DNA of 14,015 nucleotides from an uncultured Ruminococcus sp. (GTDB taxonomy: Bacteria > Bacillota > Clostridia > Oscillospirales > Ruminococcaceae), in NCBI GenBank assembly GCA_900545285.1, contig UQYK01000051.1, positions 1 to 14,015 on the forward strand, in the 5' to 3' direction. The first letter of the stretch is position 1, and every line of letters begins with the position of its first letter. A program made the translations under genes and the position numbers. The notes under the pieces are model-generated. The model ran no database searches, was not told the origin of the DNA, and saw only the letters and a program-made list of their open reading frames with translations. Below, piece after piece: positions 1-7,856 of this stretch.

Positions 1-43
1 AATACTTGCCGGGCGACAGCCCGCCTGCGCATTTTCGCCTTGT

Positions 44-98
44 CTGCAACAAAATCATGCTCTAAAATCCACATACATTTCTTATGAAGACAAGTTCT
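44..98. repeat. Left copy of a 55-bp inverted repeat that brackets the window
   Basis: This segment matches the reverse complement of 13961-14015 at 49 of 55 positions with no gaps. The six differences are mostly transitions. It sits just 3' of the LRR/dockerin gene. The bases before it (1-43) are rich in small hairpins, for example CGGGC-gaca-GCCCG at 10-23, and may belong to the same element, which runs off the window. The most likely reading is two copies of a dispersed extragenic repeat or the terminal part of a mobile element. No transposase is visible next to it. Confidence 0.8.
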
Positions 99-121
99 AA
101 AGCAGAACAATGCCCTGCTTT
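99..121 (-). terminator. Weak terminator-like hairpin downstream of the LRR/dockerin gene
   Basis: The sequence AAAGCAG (99-105) and CTGCTTT (115-121) form a 7-bp stem with a 9-base loop, 37 bases beyond the stop codon of the gene ending at 158. On the minus strand the stem is followed only by AGAAC, so there is no real T-tract. It could help end transcription or simply be part of the adjacent repeat. Confidence 0.3.
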
Positions 122-157
122 CTATCGTTATATCTGCTGTGCAAAAGGCGATGCTAC

Positions 158-2788
158 TTATGTTATCATAACATTCACACAGGCAAGTTCTGAGCCATTA
201 TAATCACTGCTGTAAATACGCAAATCATAACTTCCAGAGATGTCATTGGGAACTGTAATTCCGGGGAATGCACCGCTTTCAAAATTTCTCAAAGAAATAT
301 AATTGACATCTACACGGTCCGCATCCTGTTCATTATGCGGCGTATCACTTGGAACAACACCGATCCAGGCACTGTTATCGTCCGAGAAATTAGCATAGTT
401 GACATCTGCTGTAACGGTTCTTGTGTCTGGATTCCACTGTACATTTGCAATTTCCGCCTTAGGGCCGTCAATATAAAATGTCACACAGGCAAGTTCCTTG
501 CCGCCGTTGTCATTTGCATAAATGCGTAAATCGTAGTTTCCGCTTAAACTGGTGTCTGAAAGTTCAAACCCTGCAAAATATCCGCTTTCAAATTGTAAAA
601 GCGATTGATACTGCATAACGGCAGAATCCGCTGCCTTTTCATTATGCGGTGCATCACTTGGCACCACACCAATCCAGGCATCGCTTCTCTCCGGCAGATT
701 TTCATAGGTAACATTTGCCGTGACCATTCTGCTTTCAGCATCCCAGACCAGATCTGTAATAGAGGCATGCGGGGCGGACGGCGCATCCAGAAGCATTTGC
801 CGCATCAGGCAGAGATCCAATCCATTTATAGTATTGTCCTTATACAAATCCCCTGCTTTCCAGTTAATCAGTCTCCCCTGACAGTACAGCCACTGCTGCA
901 TCATAATAAGGTCTGCAATGGAAAAGATGCCGTCGGCATTGACATCGCCTGCCACGTCAGTTCCCACTGTTGCATTGAAATGCACAGTCACGTTATCCAT
1001 AACTGACGGATCGGTATTGTATTTTGCAAAATCCCAGTCCTTGATCAATGCGTTCCATTCTGTTTCTGTGCCGGCAAAATAAATATCGCTTACCATAACC
1101 AAATCAGAAAACCAATAAGAATCTACCTCATACGGGGAATCCATTGTGTGAAGCTCCCCATAACCATCTTTTGCAATGGAGAGCGGAGACAGTTCTTTCA
1201 GACTTCTGGGAAGATAGAGCCGATTGAGTTTCTCATTTCCCATAATCGCAGGCGTTGTCAGACTTTCTACTCCCTCCGGAAATATTACAGAAGATAAATT
1301 GTTTTCTGAAAAAGCAGACAGTCCGTAAAGCTTTGCCTGATTCGGCAATTTTATATCCTGAAGAAAGCAATCTTTGAAAGCGCCTGCTCCGATTTCTATG
1401 ACACTGTCAGGAACAGAGACACAGCGGTTTCCCATTTGTTCATCGTAAACAAATCCATTTGCAAATGCACAATTTCCAATTTTCAAAAGTGTATCCGGCA
1501 GTGCTACAGATGTCAAGGCATTGCTGGAAAATGCGTAATCTCCGATTTCTGTTACTCCGGCCGGGATTTCAAGAGAGTTTATGCCGCATTCGGAGAAAGC
1601 ATACGCTTCTATCTTTTTCATATTTTTTGAAAGTGTTACAAATTTGAGATTTCCATTTCTCTCAAAAGCATGTTCTCCGATATATTCCACAGAATCCGGA
1701 ATTGCAATTGAAGTCAGTTTGCTAAATTGGCGTGGCTGGAAAAAACAAAAGGCATAATCGTCAATTTTCTTGAGTGATGACGGCAGATGTATGCTCGTCA
1801 GATACAAAGGGCCGTAAAATGCCCGCTTTCCAATTTCCGTAATCCCATTCGGAAGTGTAACGGATTCCAGGTTTAAGCATTCTTCAAAAAGCGAATCCGG
1901 AATCACGGTTACTTTCGGCGGAATTGTCATGGATTTCAGCTGATTGTCGGATGCAAAAGCACCTTTTCCAAGGGTGGTAAGAGAATCCGGCAGGTTGATT
2001 TCTTCCAGATAGTACATACTGGAAAATGCGTATTCCCCGATGGAAGTCAGCCCCTCATGGAGTTTGATGTTGACAGTGCCGTTGTAATTTTCTTCATACC
2101 AATCACCGCCATAGCCGCAGAATGCATAATCCCCGATAGAAGTGATCTGAGATGAGATTTCAATATCTGCCCTCTGGGATTCCCGACCGCAAAAAGCATA
2201 ATCGCCAATTGCAGAAACACCATTCCAATTGACGGAATCGAAAGAAATCGCAGGCGGAACTGGCCCGACTGTCTTTCCATCCTTGCTGTATAGGACACCA
2301 TTTTTCGATTGATAGTATGGATTCTTTTCATTGATGGTAAATTTTTTCAGAGAATCACAGCCCTTTATCCAGGAATCCAGACCGCCATTGTCCCCGCTAT
2401 TCTCGCTTTTTCCATGAAAATCTGTAAAGCTTGCAGGAAAATGAATGGTAGTAAGATTTTTGCAATCCTCAAAGGCTTCACTATTAATGGTAGTCACAGT
2501 ATCAGGGAGGATCAGTTCTGTCATTTTGCAGCCTCTGAATGCTCCTCGTGCAATGGTGATTGGATCATCTGCTATGATTGCAGGAATTTCCACAACACCT
2601 GTTTTGTCTTGATCAACACTTTTAATTACTGTATATCCATAATTGAGCTGTATGCTGTATTGGAAACCATCTACTTCTCCATCCAGCCACATTTCCTGTG
2701 CAGCATTTGCAGGAATAAAAGGAACAGAGAAAAGCAGGAGATTTGTAGACAGCAATACGGATAAAATTTTTGCAGCAGTATGTTTCAT
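158..2788 (-). CDS. Secreted BspA-type leucine-rich-repeat protein with dockerin and two C-terminal tandem domains
   Basis: An 876-residue exported protein. Residues 1-30 are a Sec signal peptide (basic start, hydrophobic core, probable cut after ANA). Residues about 60-600 hold roughly 15 LRR_5 (BspA/TpLRR) units with the recurring xxAF...L..I.LP..V..IG pattern. A type I dockerin lies at 614-668, with two Ca-binding loops beginning GDVNADG (D615, N617, D619) and GDLYKDN (D647, D651). Two copies of a ~102-residue domain follow (672-774, 775-876), both with AWIGVVPSD.PHNE and a YDLRIY strand. Dockerins bind cohesins on scaffoldins, so the protein is probably displayed on a cellulosome-type complex; BspA repeats typically mediate binding to host or bacterial surfaces. 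The target is unknown. The start is fixed by AAGGAGG seven bases upstream. The dockerin is internal rather than C-terminal, which is less usual. The gene diverges from the double-HTH regulator. Confidence 0.93.
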   Translation of the reverse strand: MKHTAAKILSVLLSTNLLLFSVPFIPANAAQEMWLDGEVDGFQYSIQLNYGYTVIKSVDQDKTGVVEIPAIIADDPITIARGAFRGCKMTELILPDTVTTINSEAFEDCKNLTTIHFPASFTDFHGKSENSGDNGGLDSWIKGCDSLKKFTINEKNPYYQSKNGVLYSKDGKTVGPVPPAISFDSVNWNGVSAIGDYAFCGRESQRADIEISSQITSIGDYAFCGYGGDWYEENYNGTVNIKLHEGLTSIGEYAFSSMYYLEEINLPDSLTTLGKGAFASDNQLKSMTIPPKVTVIPDSLFEECLNLESVTLPNGITEIGKRAFYGPLYLTSIHLPSSLKKIDDYAFCFFQPRQFSKLTSIAIPDSVEYIGEHAFERNGNLKFVTLSKNMKKIEAYAFSECGINSLEIPAGVTEIGDYAFSSNALTSVALPDTLLKIGNCAFANGFVYDEQMGNRCVSVPDSVIEIGAGAFKDCFLQDIKLPNQAKLYGLSAFSENNLSSVIFPEGVESLTTPAIMGNEKLNRLYLPRSLKELSPLSIAKDGYGELHTMDSPYEVDSYWFSDLVMVSDIYFAGTETEWNALIKDWDFAKYNTDPSVMDNVTVHFNATVGTDVAGDVNADGIFSIADLIMMQQWLYCQGRLINWKAGDLYKDNTINGLDLCLMRQMLLDAPSAPHASITDLVWDAESRMVTANVTYENLPERSDAWIGVVPSDAPHNEKAADSAVMQYQSLLQFESGYFAGFELSDTSLSGNYDLRIYANDNGGKELACVTFYIDGPKAEIANVQWNPDTRTVTADVNYANFSDDNSAWIGVVPSDTPHNEQDADRVDVNYISLRNFESGAFPGITVPNDISGSYDLRIYSSDYNGSELACVNVMIT
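161..775 (-). repeat. Tandem duplication encoding two ~102-residue C-terminal domains
   Basis: The segments 467-775 and 161-466 encode residues 672-774 and 775-876 of the LRR/dockerin protein. The two copies share W.....R.VTA.V.Y.N, AWIGVVPSD.PHNE..AD, FESG.F.G and SG.YDLRIY at the same spacing. This fits duplication of one beta-sandwich module. Conservation is clear in the protein and looser in the DNA, so the duplication is not recent. Confidence 0.85.
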
Positions 2789-2847
2789 CAGACAACCTCC
2801 TTATACATATGTACGAAAAAAGCCAAAAGCAATTAAAATACATTTAT

Positions 2848-2876
2848 AGTATAGCACATATTTTGGAAATTGAAAA
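2848..2876 (-). promoter_or_regulatory. SigA-type promoter of the LRR/dockerin gene
   Basis: On the minus strand, TTTTCA (2876-2871), a 17-base spacer and TATACT (2853-2848) form a promoter with 4 of 6 matches at -35 and 5 of 6 at -10. A TG one base before the -10 makes it an extended -10. The distance to the ATG at 2788 leaves a leader of roughly 50 bases carrying the AAGGAGG ribosome binding site. Confidence 0.65.
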
Positions 2877-2880
2877 GTGC

Positions 2881-2913
2881 TTTTACCGGAAAGTCAATGC
2901 CAAATCGGTAAAA
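2881..2913. promoter_or_regulatory. Candidate operator: perfect 8-bp inverted repeat between divergent promoters
   Basis: TTTTACCG at 2881-2888 and CGGTAAAA at 2906-2913 are exact reverse complements separated by 17 bases. The left arm begins five bases from the -35 of the LRR/dockerin promoter; the right arm lies about 25 bases before the -35 of the regulator promoter. The position suits a regulator acting on both genes. The double-HTH protein encoded next door is the obvious candidate, but that link is inference. Confidence 0.5.
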
Positions 2914-2938
2914 TTTGAAGAAAATTGTGAAATTGTAT

Positions 2939-2966
2939 TTCATAAAAAGCATTTCTGTGTTATAAT
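2939..2966 (+). promoter_or_regulatory. Promoter of the double-HTH regulator gene
   Basis: A perfect TATAAT lies at 2961-2966, preceded by TGT, giving an extended -10. The best -35 is TTCATA at 2939-2944 with a 16-base spacer, matching only 4 of 6. The ATG at 2997 is about 24 bases past the expected start of transcription, with AAAGGA at 2982-2987 as ribosome binding site. Confidence 0.6.
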
Positions 2967-2996
2967 GGAAGTACTTACAGGAAAGGACGATGGCAC

Positions 2997-4736
2997 ATGA
3001 CATTTCCGGAATTATTGAATACATACATCCGCCGATTCCACTGCACCGCCGGCGAACTGGCAGATGTCTCTGGTTTGACGCAGGCATCTCTCAGCAGATA
3101 CCGAAACGGACAGCGAGTGCCGGAAACGGAGACGTTGAAAAAACTTGCTGCCGGGATTGTCCGCATTGCAAAGCAGAACGAATGCACAGATCTGGATTTC
3201 GATTTGGTTTTTGCGCAATTGGCAGAGGCAGCCGACATTGTGGAAACAGACCATGCGCAATTTTCAGGCCAGTTTTCCGCCCTTGTGGATGCAATTCCTA
3301 TCAATCTGAATGAACTTGCCAAAAGCATGGGCTATGACCCGTCTTATCTTTCCAGAATCAAAAAGGGGCAGCGTATGCCGGCAGATATTACAAAATTTTC
3401 TGGGAGTTTCAGCAGCTTTCTGCTGCGGAAATACGGCGAATCCGAGAAAATGGAACAAATCTGCAAACAGATAAACTGTTCAGATGAAAAGGAGCATTTA
3501 TCTCGTGCGGATTTCACAGCGGCAGTGATCCAGTATCTTTGCAACAGCGAACCCAAAGAGAAAGCAGCGGAAGGCATCGGGGATTATCTGAAAAAGCTGG
3601 ACGAATTCGACCTGAACGAATATATGACACTGATTCGGTTTGACCAGCTGAAAGTCCCTACTGTGCCGTTTCACCTACCTTCTTCCAAAAATTATTACGG
3701 CATTGAGCAGATGAAGCAGGGCGAGCTGGACTTTTTCAAGGCAACGGTACTCTCCCGTTCCAAGGAACCGATTTTTATGAACAGCGATATGCCCATGGCA
3801 GATATGGCACAGGATATGGAATTTAACAAAAAGTGGATGTTCGGCATTGCCGCCTGTCTGAAAAAAGGGCTGCATCTGCACATGATCCACCATATTGACC
3901 GTCCCCTGGAAGAAATGATCTTAGGGCTGGAAGCGTGGATTCCCATCTATATGACCGGACAGATCTCCCCATACTACCTGAAAAATCCAGGCACCAACAT
4001 CTATCATCATTTGAATTATGTTTCGGGTGTAGCAGCGCTTACGGGAGAATGTATCAACGGATACCACAAGGACGGAAAATACTATCTGACCAATGCCAGA
4101 CAGGAAGTTGCCTATTACCGCACCAAAACCAATCATATTTTATCCAAAGCACTCCCCTTGATGGAGATTTACACGGGAGAATCCAAGGAAAAATTCCATC
4201 GCTTTCTTGCCGGCGAAGCCGGAAAAAATAGCGTACATTCCAATCTGTACACAACACTTCCGCTGTACACCATTTCAGAGGAACTGTTTCGGAATATCCT
4301 GGAACGAAATCATGTTGCAGCGGAGAAACAACACCTGCTCTTACAGGAACTGCACCGAGTGAAAGATAACTTTTTGCAAATGCTCCGGTCTGGTTCTGTG
4401 GAGGACAGAATTCCTGTTCTTTCCCGGGAGGAATATGCAAAGATGCCGCTGACGCTTTCTTTATCTGAAACGTTTTACGAGCATGAGATTTTCTGTACCT
4501 ATGACGAGTATCTGAAACATTGTCATCAGACTATGGCAGTTGCGGAACGCAATCCGAACTATACGGCACTGCCGCAGCATGCCCGCATTTTCAAAAATAT
4601 TCAGATTCAAATCAAGCACAATGAGTGGGTTATCATTTCTAAAAATAAAAGTCCGGTGATTCATTTTGTCATTCGGCACCCGAAGATGAGACAAGCAATC
4701 GAAGATGGATTGTGGCGGGAGATGAATGAGGGGTGA
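2997..4736 (+). CDS. Large regulator with two Cro/C1-type HTH units and an unassigned C-terminal region
   Basis: A 579-residue protein without signal peptide or membrane segments, so cytoplasmic. Residues about 15-55 form a Cro/C1-type (XRE) helix-turn-helix (AGELADVSGLTQASLSRYRNG). A second, similar unit lies at about 102-130 (NLNELAKSMGYDPSYLSRIKKG). Both end with [KN]GQR.P, so they look like an internal duplication. Residues about 235-579 are one long region with stretches such as HLHMIHHIDRPLEEM (294-308) and HHLNYVSGVAALTGECINGY (337-356); I do not recognise its family. It may be a sensing or oligomerisation region. Typical XRE regulators are 70-250 residues, so this is unusually long. 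The start at 2997 is supported by AAAGGA nine bases upstream and by the HTH lying at the N-terminus. The gene diverges from the LRR/dockerin gene and may control it and itself. Confidence 0.85.
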   Translation: MTFPELLNTYIRRFHCTAGELADVSGLTQASLSRYRNGQRVPETETLKKLAAGIVRIAKQNECTDLDFDLVFAQLAEAADIVETDHAQFSGQFSALVDAIPINLNELAKSMGYDPSYLSRIKKGQRMPADITKFSGSFSSFLLRKYGESEKMEQICKQINCSDEKEHLSRADFTAAVIQYLCNSEPKEKAAEGIGDYLKKLDEFDLNEYMTLIRFDQLKVPTVPFHLPSSKNYYGIEQMKQGELDFFKATVLSRSKEPIFMNSDMPMADMAQDMEFNKKWMFGIAACLKKGLHLHMIHHIDRPLEEMILGLEAWIPIYMTGQISPYYLKNPGTNIYHHLNYVSGVAALTGECINGYHKDGKYYLTNARQEVAYYRTKTNHILSKALPLMEIYTGESKEKFHRFLAGEAGKNSVHSNLYTTLPLYTISEELFRNILERNHVAAEKQHLLLQELHRVKDNFLQMLRSGSVEDRIPVLSREEYAKMPLTLSLSETFYEHEIFCTYDEYLKHCHQTMAVAERNPNYTALPQHARIFKNIQIQIKHNEWVIISKNKSPVIHFVIRHPKMRQAIEDGLWREMNEG

Positions 4737-4813
4737 TTTTCAAAAGTATATCATATTTCATGCCAAAGCAATCCCGTATGCAAAAACCACCCCAGAATTC
4801 CAAATACACAGTT

Positions 4814-4966
4814 TCATTTGGTATCATTCCTTTCCAACAGCCAGTTCATGATTTTCCACACCGCACCGGCAATTCCCAGAAATACCGCCAGCGGCACGGC
4901 TGCGACTGCCAGCAGCATCAGCCCCACAGCCAGCACTGCCCCGCGGTAGATTCGCTGCCGCATCAT
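4814..4966 (-). CDS. 50-residue single-span membrane protein coupled to the Bce-like permease
   Basis: The frame starts at an ATG whose last two bases form the TGA stop of the permease (ATGA overlap), the same arrangement that joins ATPase and permease just upstream. The product starts MMRQRIYRG, has one hydrophobic span at about residues 10-32, then an amphipathic tail ending WKIMNWLLERNDTK. The positive N-terminus suggests N-in topology with the tail outside, though the opposite cannot be excluded. No strong Shine-Dalgarno is present, so translation probably depends on the permease being translated. I know no named family for it. It could be an accessory subunit or stabiliser of the transporter. 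A second possible start is the next codon, also ATG. Confidence 0.7.
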   Translation of the reverse strand: MMRQRIYRGAVLAVGLMLLAVAAVPLAVFLGIAGAVWKIMNWLLERNDTK

Positions 4967-6996
4967 TTTACCAGCTGGTAGTAGCTGCGGGAAGTTGCCT
5001 TGTACATGACCACATACAGCACTGCAAACACCAGATAACTGCCCACAGTCACACCCACCAGCAGCGGCGTATTCGACAGCCCGAACATCATCAGCAGCTT
5101 CCGGATCAGCGGGAACGCAAAGCACAGGTGCACACCCGATGCCAGCAGCGGTGCGGCAAAGACTGTCAGGATCTGGGAGTTGATGCTCTTTTTGATCTCC
5201 TTTCGGGTCATGCCCACCTTTTGCAGTATCTCGAACCGTGCCGCATCTTCATAGCCCTCGGAAATCTGCTTGTAGTACATGATCAACACCGTGCCGAACA
5301 GGAATACCATGCTCAACAAAATGCCCAGAAACAGCAGCCCGCCGAACAGAGAATAGAAGCTGTACCGCTGCATCTCCAGACTTTTGACTTCGTAAAAATA
5401 TTCCTGATGTGTCTGTGCGTTGTCGGCAAACTGCTGCTCCAGTTGTTTTTCCAGTTCCATCTGTGTGTCCGCGTTGCAGTCCAGATCAAATCCCAGCCAG
5501 GTCTGATAGCTAGATGCCATTTCTTCGCCGTAGACAGAATACTGGTACTCGTAGAGCCGGCTCATGGTTTCACCGTCCGGAACCACCAGGTACATGGTCG
5601 GATAGGTCGCAATGGCATTGTCACCGCTTTCAAGGAAGTCAGGAACCTGCTTCCTGATATGAAATTGGAACTGGTCATCGATATTCAGGGCATCTCCGCT
5701 GAACGTTCCGCGAAACATACACAGCAGCACTTCATTTTCGCCCAGTGTTTCCGTTGTGCCGGTGATTTTTTCGTAGGTGTCCAGTGTCACGAAATTCAGC
5801 ATGACCAGTTTGTCGATGCTCTCCGCATACTGAGTGCCGCTGACTTCCGTGTACGGTTTTACTGAAATGTCGCCGCCCTGCCTTAACGCCGCAAAATTCA
5901 GATTGTTGTAGGCGAGTTCATTCTTTCTGGTCTGATGCGATGCCTGCAATACAGCATCGACCTGCTGTTCGATGTAAGATGACGCCGCAACACTCTGGTC
6001 GTAGTCCTTAGTGAAAACGCCGACTTCCAGATCTCTGGGATAGCGAGTGTGCAGGCTGGCATCTTCGCCGATCCGCAGGCAGAGAGAGGACGAGATCATC
6101 ACCAGCACGCCGGTGGAGAGGATACAAATGGAAGCCAGACTGGCACCGTTCCGCTTCATGCGGTAGGACATAGAGGAAACGGAAACGAAGTGATTCAGCT
6201 TATAGTAGTACTTTTTGTTTTTCTGGAGCAGCTTGCACAGTGCCACAGAGCCGCAGATGAACAGCAGGTAAGAAGCGATAATGACCAGCACAATGGCAAT
6301 AAACAGCACCAACAGTGCCTGTATGGGATCTTTTGTGGTCAACGCCAGATAATACGCGGTACCCAGCAATAACATGCCCAGCAGTGCCAGTATCCAGCGT
6401 GCCTTCGGCGGCTTTTCGCCGGTCTTTTCCCCGTGAAGCAGTTCTATCGGCTTTGCCACACGGATCTGTCCCAGCGAATACAGCAGGATCAGCACAAAAG
6501 ACAGGACTGTCAAAAACAGGGTATTTCGCACCGCAGAAGGTTCAATGACAAATGCCAGAGAAGCCTGATTGGACAGCATTTTCGCCGCACAGAGTTCCGC
6601 CAGCTTGGACAGCAGAATGCCCATACCCAGACCGCCGACAATGGAAACGGCAAACAGCATGAGATTCTGCCACAGGAGCACGCGGGCAATATTGCCCTTT
6701 CCCATGCCCAGAATATTATACAGTCCGAACTCCGTTTTCCGGCGACGCATGAGGAACGAATTCATGTAGAACAGGAAGATGACGACAAAAAATGCCACCA
6801 CCGGCACGCCCCATGACAAGATCAGCTGCATATCACCGCCGCCACGCATCTGTTTGACGGATTTGTTGTAGGTGAGATAGGACACGATGTAAAACATCAT
6901 GACCAGTCCGATGCTGGTCAGCAGGAACGGCACATAGGTTTTCTTGTTCTTGATAATGCCGTGCCATGCCAATTTGGGATAGAGATGCATGTTCAT
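4963..6996 (-). CDS. BceB-like FtsX-type ABC transporter permease
   Basis: A 677-residue membrane protein with ten predicted spans: about 22-42, 58-80, 108-130, 158-178, 201-220, 227-250, 287-308, 550-573, 605-630 and 643-665. The roughly 240-residue stretch between spans 7 and 8 is predicted to lie outside. This is the signature of BceB permeases (around 650 residues), which with their ATPase confer resistance to peptides targeting cell-wall lipid intermediates and pass the signal to a partner histidine kinase. FtsX-like domains flank the large loop (for example LYNILGMGKGNIARVLL at 92-108 and LQKVGMTRKEIKKS at 591-604). GGAGG at 7006-7010 serves as ribosome binding site, and the start overlaps the ATPase stop as ATGA. 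The substrate cannot be told from the sequence; bacitracin, lantibiotics or host peptides are candidates. Confidence 0.9.
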   Translation of the reverse strand: MNMHLYPKLAWHGIIKNKKTYVPFLLTSIGLVMMFYIVSYLTYNKSVKQMRGGGDMQLILSWGVPVVAFFVVIFLFYMNSFLMRRRKTEFGLYNILGMGKGNIARVLLWQNLMLFAVSIVGGLGMGILLSKLAELCAAKMLSNQASLAFVIEPSAVRNTLFLTVLSFVLILLYSLGQIRVAKPIELLHGEKTGEKPPKARWILALLGMLLLGTAYYLALTTKDPIQALLVLFIAIVLVIIASYLLFICGSVALCKLLQKNKKYYYKLNHFVSVSSMSYRMKRNGASLASICILSTGVLVMISSSLCLRIGEDASLHTRYPRDLEVGVFTKDYDQSVAASSYIEQQVDAVLQASHQTRKNELAYNNLNFAALRQGGDISVKPYTEVSGTQYAESIDKLVMLNFVTLDTYEKITGTTETLGENEVLLCMFRGTFSGDALNIDDQFQFHIRKQVPDFLESGDNAIATYPTMYLVVPDGETMSRLYEYQYSVYGEEMASSYQTWLGFDLDCNADTQMELEKQLEQQFADNAQTHQEYFYEVKSLEMQRYSFYSLFGGLLFLGILLSMVFLFGTVLIMYYKQISEGYEDAARFEILQKVGMTRKEIKKSINSQILTVFAAPLLASGVHLCFAFPLIRKLLMMFGLSNTPLLVGVTVGSYLVFAVLYVVMYKATSRSYYQLVK

Positions 6997-7757
6997 CGTG
7001 CCTCACCTCCGGTAGTCAGCAATGTCAGAGTGTCCGAAATTCGCTGATAGAACTGTTCGTTGGTGTCATTCCCCCGATACAGCTGGTGGAACACTTCGCC
7101 GTCCTTGATGAACATCACCCGTCCGGCACTTGCCGCCGCCTTGGTGGAGTGGGTTACCATAACAATGGTCTGTCCCGACTGGTGGATTGCCGAAAACAGT
7201 GCCAGCAGTTCATCTGAGGAACGGGAGTCCAGTGCACCGGTAGGCTCATCTGCCAGAATCAGACGCGGATTAGTAATCAGGGCACGAGCCACAGCGGCAC
7301 GCTGTTTCTGTCCGCCGGAAACCTCATAGGGGAATTTTTTCAGCAGCTGGGTGATGCCCAGCTGTTTCGCAATAGGTTCCAGCCGCCGCTGCATCTCCGC
7401 ATAGGGCGTTCCCACCAGCACCAGCGGCAAATAGATGTTGTCCTCCAGCGAAAAGGTGTCCAGCAGGTTAAAGTCCTGAAAGACAAACCCCAGATTATCC
7501 CGACGGAATGCGGCGATACGGGATTCCTTGATCTGTGTCAGATCGTTTCCATCCAGCTGTACCATGCCGCTGGTAGGCTTGTCCAGTGCCGCCAGAATGT
7601 TCAGCAGCGTGGTCTTTCCGGAACCGGATTCCCCCATGATCGCCGTATACTCTCCCTGCTCTACCGTAAAGGAAACGTCCCGCAGAGCCTCGACCTGATT
7701 GCCGCCGAAACGAGTGGTGTAAACCTTCTTCAAATGTGCTACTTCCAGCATTGCCAT
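6993..7757 (-). CDS. BceA-like ABC transporter ATP-binding protein
   Basis: A 254-residue nucleotide-binding subunit of the LolD/MacB/BceA type. Visible motifs are Walker A GESGSGKTT (42-50), Q-loop Q94, signature VSGGQ (146-150), Walker B LILADEP with D170 and E171, D-loop ALDS and the switch histidine H203. It pairs with the FtsX-type permease whose start overlaps its stop. I chose the ATG at 7757 rather than an upstream in-frame ATG at 7835, because AAGGAGGT (7772-7765) lies seven bases before it and the family's LEV..L.K.Y opening follows at once. The upstream ATG would also lie ahead of the predicted -10. The gene has its own promoter and regulator site, separate from the kinase gene upstream. 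Confidence 0.93.
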   Translation of the reverse strand: MAMLEVAHLKKVYTTRFGGNQVEALRDVSFTVEQGEYTAIMGESGSGKTTLLNILAALDKPTSGMVQLDGNDLTQIKESRIAAFRRDNLGFVFQDFNLLDTFSLEDNIYLPLVLVGTPYAEMQRRLEPIAKQLGITQLLKKFPYEVSGGQKQRAAVARALITNPRLILADEPTGALDSRSSDELLALFSAIHQSGQTIVMVTHSTKAAASAGRVMFIKDGEVFHQLYRGNDTNEQFYQRISDTLTLLTTGGEAR

Positions 7758-7804
7758 TGCAATGACCTCCTTCATCTTTGCATGTATGTTTTGTTGACTA
7801 CTAC

Positions 7805-7813
7805 AGTATACCA
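7805..7813 (-). promoter_or_regulatory. Extended -10 promoter of the transporter operon
   Basis: On the minus strand TGGTATACT gives an extended -10, with TATACT at 7810-7805. No good -35 is seen at 16-18 bases upstream, which is typical of promoters that need an activator. The leader to the ATG at 7757 is about 40 bases. A BceR-type box lies upstream. Confidence 0.6.
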
Positions 7814-7817
7814 CAAA

Positions 7818-7856
7818 CGGGAAATGCTTCGCCATCGATTCGGCTTACATTTCCCG
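7818..7856. repeat. 9-bp perfect inverted repeat between kinase and ATPase genes
   Basis: CGGGAAATG (7818-7826) and CATTTCCCG (7848-7856) are exact reverse complements, with an inner GCC/GGC pair (7831-7833, 7842-7844). As RNA it would form a long hairpin. On the minus strand only GTTTGTGG follows, so it is at best a partial terminator between the kinase and the transporter genes. It also covers the -35 area of the transporter promoter and one TGTAA half-site, so it could matter for activator binding. Confidence 0.5.

Noticed and set aside
158..2788. CRISPR-like or other DNA repeat array within the LRR gene
   Set aside because: The periodicity is that of protein-level leucine-rich repeats; the DNA units vary in length and sequence and have no constant repeat-spacer structure.
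4730..4821. Possible convergent terminator between regulator and 50-residue gene
   Set aside because: GGGGTG/CACCCC (4730-4735, 4788-4793) has a 52-base loop, and CCAAAT/ATTTGG (4800-4821) is short and not followed by a T-tract. Neither is convincing.
5128..5865. 245-codon open frame on the plus strand
   Set aside because: It lies wholly antisense to the well-supported permease, is rich in His, Gln and Leu as expected of a reverse-complement frame, has no ribosome binding site and resembles no family.
7758..7835. Upstream ATG at 7835 for the ABC ATPase
   Set aside because: It precedes the predicted -10 at 7805-7810 and has no ribosome binding site, whereas 7757 has AAGGAGGT at seven bases.
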